This document shows, piece after piece, positions 1 to 4,761 of a DNA stretch of 8,467 bases. The notes below the pieces were generated by a model. It was given only the letters and a program-made list of their open reading frames with translations. It made no database searches and was not told the origin of the DNA. Both the position numbers and the translations under genes were made by a program. The DNA is taken from the NCBI GenBank assembly GCA_030637455.1, contig DAOWGL010000117.1, forward strand, positions 1 to 8,467. The letters run 5' to 3'. The DNA is from Candidatus Nitrosopumilus sp. Its GTDB lineage: Archaea > Thermoproteota > Nitrososphaeria > Nitrososphaerales > Nitrosopumilaceae. The number at the start of each line of letters is the position of its first letter. The stretch's first letter is position 1.

Positions 1-49
1 CATATTCTTTTCTAGCCTGTTTCCATTCTTTTTTGAGTAGAGGATCCAT
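1..49 (-). CDS. N-terminal fragment of an unknown protein (runs off the window)
   Basis: Read on the minus strand from an ATG at 49-47, this gives an open start MDPLLKKEWKQARKEY that continues past the left edge. It is lysine-rich and looks soluble, but 16 residues are too few to assign a family. The frame stays open upstream to a TTG at 70-68 just after a stop. I prefer the ATG because a TATA-like stretch (TTTTATGA, minus strand 84-77) lies about 35 bases upstream of it and would be much too close to the TTG. The gene is divergent from the dehydrogenase at 271 and shares the intergenic region with it. Reality of the gene is likely but not certain. Confidence 0.5.
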   Translation of the reverse strand, partial: MDPLLKKEWKQARKEY

Positions 50-144
50 TGTTTTATCAGTGGCATCCAACTAATTTCATAAAACTCGTCCTAGACATTG
101 TAGAATAGTATGGTTCACAGACCAACAGTCATTTTGCAAGCATT

Positions 145-170
145 GGTTCAATTCTATAAAGGATTGAATC
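145..170 (+). other. Imperfect inverted repeat with TATAAA in the loop
   Basis: GGTTCAATTC (145-154) and GGATTGAATC (161-170) are near-complementary 10-base arms around a 6-base TATAAA loop. The two mismatches would be G-U pairs in RNA (146/169 and 153/162). It could be an RNA hairpin or a DNA palindrome around a TATA-like box. It lies more than 100 bases upstream of the dehydrogenase gene. The pairing is visible; the function is unknown. Confidence 0.4.
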
Positions 171-251
171 ATTATTGGACATTAATTTTAGTCAAAATGT
201 TTCTAAAATTATAAAGGATGATCAACACGAGTGAAATACATTATAAAGGAT
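155..251 (+). repeat. Three direct copies of TATAAAGGAT upstream of the dehydrogenase gene
   Basis: The exact 10-mer TATAAAGGAT occurs at 155-164, 210-219 and 242-251, all on the plus strand, at start-to-start spacings of 55 and 32 bases. I noticed it nowhere else in the window. The last copy is placed as the TATA box of the downstream gene. The others may be alternative promoters or regulator sites. No gene is visible in 50-270 apart from this. Confidence 0.6.
242..249 (+). promoter_or_regulatory. TATA box of the 3-hydroxyacyl-CoA dehydrogenase gene
   Basis: TATAAAGG begins 29 bases before the GTG start at 271. Archaeal TATA boxes centre about 26 bases before the transcription start, so transcription would begin at or next to the GTG and give a leaderless mRNA. 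No Shine-Dalgarno sequence is seen before the GTG, which agrees. The box and spacing are seen; promoter activity is inferred. Confidence 0.6.
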
Positions 252-270
252 ACTCGATTTTTGATAAATT

Positions 271-1410
271 GTGGCAGTAAAAAATATCACAGTTTTAGGT
301 TCTGGAGTAATGGGGCACGGTATTGCTCAAGTTTCAGCAACTGCAGGATATAATGTAGTTTTACGAGATATCAAACAAGAATTTCTAGATAAAGCAATGG
401 GGAAAATAAAATGGAGTCTTGACAAATTAGTATCAAAAGAAAAAATAACTAAAGAAGAAGGAGATGCAATATTTTCAAGAATTACACCAATTGTAGATTT
501 GAGTGATGCAGTAAAAAATGCAGAACTAGTAATTGAAGTAGTTCCTGAAATTATGGAATTGAAAAAGTCAGTTTATGCTGAACTAGACAAAGTTGCAGGG
601 TCTGAAGTAATTTTTGCATCAAATACAAGTACATTGCCAATTACAGAAATTGCAAATACAACATCACGTCCTGAAAAATTTATCGGAATTCATTTTTTCA
701 ATCCCCCTCAACTAATGAAATTAGTAGAGGTAATTCCAGGTGAGAAAACAGCACAAGCAATTACTGATTTAACTCAAGAATATGTAAAATCAGTTAACAA
801 AGTATCTGTACTATGTAGAAAAGATGTTCCAGGTTTCATAATTAACAGATTATTCATTCCGATGGTTCACGAAGCATGTTTTGTAAAAGATAGAACTGGT
901 GCAACACTTGAAGAAATTGATTCTGCTGTAAAATTTAAACTTGGATTTCCAATGGGCATATTTGAATTAGCAGATTTTACTGGAATGGATGTAATTCACA
1001 AGGCCACAGTAGAGATGCATTTACGTGACAAAAAAGTAATCAATCCACACCCACTTGTTGAAAAAATGTTCGATGATAAAAAACTTGGACAAAAATCAGG
1101 AGAAGGATATTACAAATATTCTGATGATAAATACGAACGTGTTGCACTTTCAGAAGAATTAGCAAATAAATACAATCCAATTCAACTTGTTGCAAATATT
1201 TTAAACAATGCTGCATGGCTTGTCTCAAACGGAGCAAGCGACATTGAAGAGATTGAAAAAGCTGCACAATTAGGACTAGGTCTTAAAAAACCATTGTTTG
1301 AAACTGCAAAAGAAATTGGAATTAAAAAAATAGTTGACGAACTAAACAAACTTGCAGATGAACATGGTGAATTTTACAGACCAGATCCCCTGTTAATTTC
1401 TATGCAGTAA
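271..1410 (+). CDS. hbd: 3-hydroxyacyl-CoA (3-hydroxybutyryl-CoA) dehydrogenase
   Basis: A 379-residue NAD-dependent oxidoreductase that oxidises (S)-3-hydroxyacyl-CoA to 3-oxoacyl-CoA in the cytoplasm. In thaumarchaea the likely substrate is 3-hydroxybutyryl-CoA, giving acetoacetyl-CoA in the 3-hydroxypropionate/4-hydroxybutyrate cycle (family knowledge). The N-terminal Rossmann domain (about 5-185) starts with G10-S-G12-V-M-G15. Asp33 at the end of the second strand suggests NAD rather than NADP. The expected active-site residues are present: Ser120 in SNTST, His141 in HFFNPP, Glu153 in LVEVIPG and Asn192 in FIINRL. The C-terminal domain spans about 187-285, and a second, shorter C-terminal-like segment follows to 379. 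There is no fused enoyl-CoA hydratase domain. GTG at 271 is the only start before the glycine motif, because the next Met (14) lies inside it. The 3' end overlaps the convergent LOG-like gene by 11 bases. Confidence 0.92.
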   Translation: MAVKNITVLGSGVMGHGIAQVSATAGYNVVLRDIKQEFLDKAMGKIKWSLDKLVSKEKITKEEGDAIFSRITPIVDLSDAVKNAELVIEVVPEIMELKKSVYAELDKVAGSEVIFASNTSTLPITEIANTTSRPEKFIGIHFFNPPQLMKLVEVIPGEKTAQAITDLTQEYVKSVNKVSVLCRKDVPGFIINRLFIPMVHEACFVKDRTGATLEEIDSAVKFKLGFPMGIFELADFTGMDVIHKATVEMHLRDKKVINPHPLVEKMFDDKKLGQKSGEGYYKYSDDKYERVALSEELANKYNPIQLVANILNNAAWLVSNGASDIEEIEKAAQLGLGLKKPLFETAKEIGIKKIVDELNKLADEHGEFYRPDPLLISMQ

Positions 1411-1909
1411 TTAATTCTAAAATTTTCCGTACTGCTTCTTGTGCGGTATCTACGCCAATAATTTTCACATTTTTTCTATGATCAACATATCCATCAATAT
1501 ACTGTGCCACAGGACCATTCAGATTTCTAATTGCCACCATAGGTTTTTTGTGCATATAGGCTGCACAAACTTCAGATAAAGTGCCAGATCCTCCACCTAC
1601 AATAATTATTCCATCAGCACTTAATGCATTCAAAAAATCTCTAGTTAATCCCATACCGGTCGGTATCACAATATCACAAAATTCATTGGCCAAAGTAGCA
1701 TCATCTTGAGGTATTATTCCAAGAGTCAAACCTCCAGCATCTTTTGCTCCATGAGAAGATGCAGCCATAACACCACCCAATCCACCAGTAAGCAATACAG
1801 AATCAGATTTTGCGATTTCAGATCCAACATCGTATGCTACTTTTTCATGTTCGGGAGTGCAACCATTTGTATTATGTCCAATTACCAAAATTTGTCGTTT
1901 CTTTGTCAT
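1400..1909 (-). CDS. LOG-like / TIGR00725-type Rossmann-fold nucleotide-binding protein
   Basis: A 169-residue soluble protein of the SLOG superfamily (formerly 'lysine decarboxylase-like'). Members include LOG phosphoribohydrolases, which release bases such as cytokinins from nucleoside 5'-monophosphates, and nucleotide sensors without a proven reaction. Visible motifs are a first strand ILVIGHN (7-13), the loop TGGLGGVM (41-48), Arg90 in LTRDFLN, and GGGSGTLSE (105-113). The last matches the LOG PGGxGTxxE motif with Gly in place of Pro, and Glu113 at the catalytic position. Its length is close to the usual 150-200 residues. The ATG at 1909-1907 follows a TATA-like ATATTTCA (minus strand 1939-1932) by 30 bases. 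It ends 11 bases inside the dehydrogenase gene. Family assignment is firm; substrate is unknown. Confidence 0.82.
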   Translation of the reverse strand: MTKKRQILVIGHNTNGCTPEHEKVAYDVGSEIAKSDSVLLTGGLGGVMAASSHGAKDAGGLTLGIIPQDDATLANEFCDIVIPTGMGLTRDFLNALSADGIIIVGGGSGTLSEVCAAYMHKKPMVAIRNLNGPVAQYIDGYVDHRKNVKIIGVDTAQEAVRKILELITA

Positions 1910-1934
1910 ATGAGGTATTGCTAAAATGGTTTGA

Positions 1935-1961
1935 AATATCTTTCCAAGAGAAAAAGATATT
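1935..1961. promoter_or_regulatory. Divergent promoter region with a 9-bp inverted repeat
   Basis: AATATCTTT (1935-1943) and AAAGATATT (1953-1961) are perfect inverted copies with a 9-base spacer. Each arm covers the TATA-box position of one flanking gene, about 28-30 bases from the LOG-like start (1909) on one side and from the small RHH-like gene (1985) on the other. It may be two mirrored TATA boxes, an operator, or both. Palindrome and geometry are seen; regulation is inferred. Confidence 0.5.
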
Positions 1962-1984
1962 AGGTAAAAATATGAACTATAGGT

Positions 1985-2107
1985 ATGGAAAATCGTTCAA
2001 TGCCAGTATGTTTTACTGAAAAACAGTTCAAGATGATCGAAGAATTTGCCAAGAGGAATGGTATGCTTAATGCAAGTCAAGCTCTTGAAAAAATCTTAAG
2101 CGAATAA
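1985..2107 (+). CDS. 40-residue putative ribbon-helix-helix (CopG/Arc-like) protein
   Basis: The ATG at 1985 opens a 40-codon frame ending in TAA at 2105-2107. The peptide has the ribbon-helix-helix pattern: a short strand (SMPVCFT, 5-11), an amphipathic helix (about 12-25, EKQFKMIEEFAKRN), a turn with Gly26 and Asn29, and a second helix (about 30-39, ASQALEKILS). RHH proteins of this size bind DNA as dimers through the paired strands (family knowledge). A stop lies in frame three codons upstream (1973-1975), so ATG 1985 is the earliest ATG. Met6 is an alternative. A TATA-like AGATATTA (1955-1962) lies 30 bases upstream. A T-rich tract follows the stop. Alternative: a non-DNA-binding small protein. 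Reality is well supported by the structure-like pattern and promoter spacing, but no homology was tested. Confidence 0.65.
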   Translation: MENRSMPVCFTEKQFKMIEEFAKRNGMLNASQALEKILSE

Positions 2108-2109
2108 AC

Positions 2110-2135
2110 ATTTTTTGTTATTTTTATTTTGTTTA
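2110..2135 (+). terminator. T-rich terminator after the RHH-like gene
   Basis: Three bases after the stop at 2107 the plus strand runs through several T tracts (T6 at 2111-2116, then T5, T4 and T3) with few other bases. Oligo-T runs without a hairpin are the usual archaeal intrinsic terminator. The next gene's promoter starts directly after it. Confidence 0.5.
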
Positions 2136-2137
2136 CA

Positions 2138-2145
2138 TTTATAGA
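2138..2145 (+). promoter_or_regulatory. TATA box of the zinc-finger gene pair
   Basis: TTTATAGA starts 30 bases before the ATG at 2168, so transcription should begin at or next to the start codon. A GAGGA at 2160-2164 lies only 3 bases before the ATG, too close for a normal Shine-Dalgarno site. Leaderless translation is therefore the better reading. Confidence 0.5.
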
Positions 2146-2167
2146 ATATATCATATCATGAGGAACA

Positions 2168-2578
2168 ATGGGACTATTTAGCAAAAAACCATCATTTTGT
2201 GGTGTTTGTAACAAGGAACTCACTCACAAACATAAACCAAAAAGAGAGTGGAATGTAAAAGGTCCACTATGCGGAGACTGTCATTTTGATAAATCAAAAG
2301 AATACTATGAAGGAAAAGTAAGACAGCCATGTGTTGTATGTGGAGTAACACAAAAAATTACTGATTTGTGGGAACCCAGATGGCAATGGGATATGGAAGG
2401 TTTGTTATGCAAAAAATGCTTTGATCATAAAGAAGAAGATCATGGAAAGAAAAAGAATTTTTGTTCTCTATGCGGAGGAAAGATGGGATTAATCAGGTAT
2501 AATCCAAAAGGGAATTGGAAGATAGAAGGGCAGCTTTGTAGAAAATGCTGGGATGAAAAGAAAACAGAGTTTGGATAA
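2168..2578 (+). CDS. Triple-repeat CxxC zinc-ribbon-like protein, function unknown
   Basis: A 136-residue protein made of three similar units with a 44-residue period. Each has a CxxC pair, a central Trp, and a second CxxC pair preceded by a G-x-L-C or GPLC-like turn. The pairs are C11/C14 with C35/C38, C55/C58 with C81/C84, and C99/C102 with C124/C127. The central tryptophans are W28, W74 and W117. Each unit has four Cys spaced about 20-22 residues apart and probably binds one Zn. The protein is basic and has no membrane segment or signal peptide. This suggests nucleic-acid or protein binding, but I do not recognise a named family. ATG 2168 is chosen because an ATG at 2158 hits a stop after seven codons. 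The next zinc-finger gene starts 2 bases after its stop, so the two are almost surely co-transcribed. Confidence 0.8.
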   Translation: MGLFSKKPSFCGVCNKELTHKHKPKREWNVKGPLCGDCHFDKSKEYYEGKVRQPCVVCGVTQKITDLWEPRWQWDMEGLLCKKCFDHKEEDHGKKKNFCSLCGGKMGLIRYNPKGNWKIEGQLCRKCWDEKKTEFG

Positions 2579-2580
2579 AA

Positions 2581-2778
2581 GTGGAGTTTTTTAAAAAAAT
2601 TAAATGTGAAATTTGTGATAAGAAATTTTCAAAAGAAGAAGAAGTGATGAATCATAAACAAATTGTTCATGGGAAAGATTTGAAGTATGATTGCAAAGAA
2701 TGTAACAAGTATTTTTCAAACATGGAAGATATGAGAACTCATTTACAAAGAGAACATAGTTATAAAAAAGATAGATAA
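2581..2778 (+). CDS. Small protein with two tandem C2H2 zinc fingers
   Basis: A 65-residue protein that is almost entirely two classical C2H2 fingers. They are C9-x2-C12-x12-H25-x4-H30 and C38-x2-C41-x12-H54-x4-H59, with the core aromatic F16/F45 and the core hydrophobic V22/M51 in the expected places. The seven-residue linker between H30 and C38 (GKDLKYD) has the same length as the TGEKP-type linker of eukaryotic tandem fingers, so DNA or RNA binding is plausible. The GTG start at 2581 lies 2 bases after the stop of the previous gene; the only later Met options (M23 on) would remove the first finger. Translational coupling is likely. The stop codon directly abuts the stop of the convergent Rpo12 gene (2779). 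The partner and target are unknown. Confidence 0.8.
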   Translation: MEFFKKIKCEICDKKFSKEEEVMNHKQIVHGKDLKYDCKECNKYFSNMEDMRTHLQREHSYKKDR

Positions 2779-2976
2779 CTAAATTGCTTTTACCGTTTTA
2801 ACTACTGGAGGTCTATCTTTAGTAAATACTCTGAAACCACAAATACATTTGATTTCAGGTAATCTAGATAATTCAGAATTTAAAACACTAGTACCACATC
2901 TTAAACAAGAATAACTTACATCAAAAGTTTCAACAGGTGTTTCTTCTGTTTCTTCTTCTATTTCTTCTTCAACCAT
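2779..2976 (-). CDS. rpoP: DNA-directed RNA polymerase subunit Rpo12 (RpoP)
   Basis: A small zinc-binding subunit of archaeal RNA polymerase, the counterpart of eukaryotic Rpb12, which binds the Rpo3/Rpo10 assembly platform (family knowledge). The core YSCLRCGTSV followed by EIKCICGFRVFTKDRPP and a basic tail matches the family. Cys ligands are C24-x2-C27 and C44-x-C46. The second pair is one residue shorter than the usual CxxC. An acidic, low-complexity N-terminal extension of about 19 residues (VEEEIEEETEET) precedes the core. Start choice: the frame also opens at ATG 2985 and TTG 2988. ATG 2976 is preferred because a TTAAATTA box (minus strand 3004-2997) lies 28 bases upstream; if translated only from the EF-1A/S10 transcript, ATG 2985 is equally possible. 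It is the last gene of the EF-1A/S10 cluster. Confidence 0.8.
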   Translation of the reverse strand: MVEEEIEEETEETPVETFDVSYSCLRCGTSVLNSELSRLPEIKCICGFRVFTKDRPPVVKTVKAI

Positions 2977-2996
2977 GTTAATCATCAAAATTTCTA

Positions 2997-3004
2997 TAAT
3001 TTAA
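2997..3004 (-). promoter_or_regulatory. Possible internal TATA box for Rpo12
   Basis: TTAAATTATAG on the minus strand, in the short gap between S10 and Rpo12, starts 28 bases before ATG 2976. It would allow Rpo12 to be transcribed apart from EF-1A and S10. The gap is AT-rich, so chance occurrence is possible. Confidence 0.35.
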
Positions 3005-3014
3005 GGATACCAGA

Positions 3015-3323
3015 TTATGTTAGAGACAATTCGATATAGACATCATCAGGGATTTTTAGTCTCATTAGTTGTCTAATTGCTTTATCATCAGCGTTGATAT
3101 TGATAATTCTTCTATGCATTTTCATTTCCCATTTTTCATAAGTTTCTGTTCCACTACCACATGGTGATTTTCGTGTTGCAACATGTAGTCTTTTTACAGG
3201 AAGTGGGGTTGGGCCTTTAACTTTAACACCAGTTTTTTTACCAATTCCCATTATCTCACCACATACACCATCTAATTTGGGTAGACTGGTAGAAGTGAGT
3301 TTAACACGGGCAGTTTGTGTCAT
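3015..3323 (-). CDS. rpsJ: Small-subunit ribosomal protein S10 (uS10)
   Basis: A 102-residue archaeal S10 (rps10) of the 30S head, close to the usual archaeal length. Signature segments are GPTPLP (37-42), KRLHVATRKSPCGSGTET (44-61) and MKMHRRII (67-74), followed by the C-terminal segment ending IPDDVYIELSLT. It also resembles eukaryotic S20 in this region. The ATG at 3323-3321 lies 9 bases downstream of the EF-1A stop, so the two genes share a transcript, a gene order common in archaea. There is no convincing Shine-Dalgarno sequence in the 9-base gap, so coupling to EF-1A termination is the likely mode of initiation. Confidence 0.95.
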   Translation of the reverse strand: MTQTARVKLTSTSLPKLDGVCGEIMGIGKKTGVKVKGPTPLPVKRLHVATRKSPCGSGTETYEKWEMKMHRRIININADDKAIRQLMRLKIPDDVYIELSLT

Positions 3324-3332
3324 AAAATCAGC

Positions 3333-4631
3333 CTAAGGTTCGTACTTCTCGGTAATTTCCTTTACAATTCCTGCTGCGATAGTTGCACCCATATCTCTAA
3401 GAGCGAATCTACCCATTTCAGGGAATTCTTGGAATGTTTCAATACATGTTGGTCTCACCGGTCTGATTTTTACAATTGCAGAATCTCCAACTTTAAGGAA
3501 TTTTGGATTTTCTTCTTCAACTGCACCAGATGCTGGGTTGATCTTTTGGAGGAACTCAGTGACAGTTGCTGCAACTTGTGTAGTGTGTGCGTGCATTACT
3601 GGTGTGTAACCAGGAGCAATTGCTGTTGGGTGGTGAATAACAATAATTTGGGCTTTGAATTCTTTTGCGACATTTGGTGGGGCATCAGGAGTACCAAGAA
3701 CATCTCCTCTCTTGATATCTTTCTTTTCAATACCTCTTAGGTTGAAACCAATGTTGTCACCTGCTTCTGCAGTTGGCATTTCAGTATGGTGTGTTTCAAT
3801 AGATTTGATTTCACCAAGGGCACCAGATGGCATGACAATAATTTTTTGTCCTGCTTTCATGATACCGGTTTCTACTCTACCTACAGGTACAGTACCTACA
3901 CCAGTAATAGTGTAAACGTCTTGAATTGGAACACGTAGTGGTTTACCGACTGGTTTCTCAGTGACGGTAAAGTCATCAAATGATTCTAGCAAAGTCTTAC
4001 CTTTGTACCAATCCATGTTCTCAGATCTTTTAACTAAGTTATCTCCCTTCCATCCAGAAACTGGAATGACTGGAACATTTTCTAATTTGTAACCAACAGA
4101 TTTGGCTAGTTTTTCACCTTTCTCTTTGGCTGCCATGAATGCATCTTCTTTGTAATCGACTGCATCCATTTTGTTGATTGCAATAATGATTTGGCTTACA
4201 CCGAGTGTTTTGAGCAAGAATGCGTGTTCTCTTGCTTGTCCACCTGCAGCAATTGCAGTATCAGTTTCACCTTCTTTTGCTGAAAGTACCAAGATGGCTG
4301 CATCTGCTTCAGAAGCACCAGTAATCATGTTTTTAATAAAGTCCCTGTGACCAGGAGCGTCAATCAAAGTAAAGAAGTACTTTGGTGACTCAAACTTTTG
4401 GAAAGCTAGATCGATTGTAATACCTCTCTCTCTTTCGTCTTTAATGTTATCCATAACCCATGCATACTTGAAAGTATCACCTTTTCCGGTCTTTTCGGAT
4501 TCGTCTGCGTGAGCTGCAATAGTTCTTTCATCTACAACTCCAAGATCCATCAAAAAATGACCCATAGTAGTTGATTTTCCATTATCAATATGTCCTGTAA
4601 CAATCAGGTTCAAGTGTGGTTTATCTGCCAT
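3333..4631 (-). CDS. tuf: Translation elongation factor 1-alpha (aEF1A)
   Basis: A 432-residue GTPase, full archaeal length, that brings aminoacyl-tRNA to the ribosomal A site. The G domain (about 6-220) shows G1 GHIDNGKST (13-21), G2 with Thr72 in GITID, G3 DAPGH (91-95), G4 NKMD (153-156) and G5 around SGWKG (192-196). Beta-barrel domains 2 (about 228-320) and 3 (about 325-432) follow, with the conserved HHPTAIAPGYTPV and RPTCIETF segments. One oddity: the G1 loop has Asn17 where bacterial EF-Tu and many archaea have His and eukaryotes have Ser. ATG 4631 is supported by a TATA-like box 29 bases upstream. It heads the EF-1A/S10/Rpo12 cluster and is divergent from the aldolase/phosphatase gene. 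Codon choice looks more conservative than in its neighbours, as expected for high expression; I did not compute this. Confidence 0.97.
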   Translation of the reverse strand: MADKPHLNLIVTGHIDNGKSTTMGHFLMDLGVVDERTIAAHADESEKTGKGDTFKYAWVMDNIKDERERGITIDLAFQKFESPKYFFTLIDAPGHRDFIKNMITGASEADAAILVLSAKEGETDTAIAAGGQAREHAFLLKTLGVSQIIIAINKMDAVDYKEDAFMAAKEKGEKLAKSVGYKLENVPVIPVSGWKGDNLVKRSENMDWYKGKTLLESFDDFTVTEKPVGKPLRVPIQDVYTITGVGTVPVGRVETGIMKAGQKIIVMPSGALGEIKSIETHHTEMPTAEAGDNIGFNLRGIEKKDIKRGDVLGTPDAPPNVAKEFKAQIIVIHHPTAIAPGYTPVMHAHTTQVAATVTEFLQKINPASGAVEEENPKFLKVGDSAIVKIRPVRPTCIETFQEFPEMGRFALRDMGATIAAGIVKEITEKYEP

Positions 4632-4652
4632 ATGAAAAGCCTCACTGAGGGC

Positions 4653-4660
4653 ATTTATTA
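4653..4660 (-). promoter_or_regulatory. TATA box of the EF-1A cluster
   Basis: On the minus strand TAATAAAT (4660-4653) starts 29 bases before the EF-1A ATG, predicting a start site at or very near the ATG. An 11-base near-palindrome (CCTCA-C-TGAGG, 4640-4650) lies between box and start codon. Confidence 0.5.
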
Positions 4661-4731
4661 GCGTTATGAATTTTTGAAGAAAAATTGAAGAATATTCAAT
4701 TAATTACAGATCAGAAGACTTTGCTAAAAGC

Positions 4732-4739
4732 ACATAAAT
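4732..4739 (+). promoter_or_regulatory. TATA box of the aldolase/phosphatase gene
   Basis: ACATAAAT starts 30 bases before the ATG at 4762, again the leaderless spacing. No Shine-Dalgarno sequence is seen before this ATG. The 130-base region 4632-4761 carries the two divergent promoters and nothing else I can identify. Confidence 0.45.
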
Positions 4740-4761
4740 CAAAGAGATAAAAATTACTTTT

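Noticed and set aside
145..157. A tRNA T-arm-like GGTTCAATTC
   Set aside because: No acceptor stem, anticodon arm or D arm can be built around it; it is explained as one arm of an inverted repeat.
1706..2019. Two overlapping plus-strand frames of about 70 codons across the LOG-like gene and its upstream region
   Set aside because: They are antisense to the LOG-like gene and clash with the better-supported 40-codon gene at 1985, which is read in another frame.
2986..2988. TTG as the start codon of Rpo12
   Set aside because: It is followed directly by an ATG and another ATG lies three codons further on; TATA spacing fits the last of these best.
3315..3740. A 141-codon open frame on the plus strand opposite EF-1A
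   Set aside because: It is rich in Cys, Phe and Ser, lies fully antisense to a highly conserved gene, and has no promoter or domain pattern.
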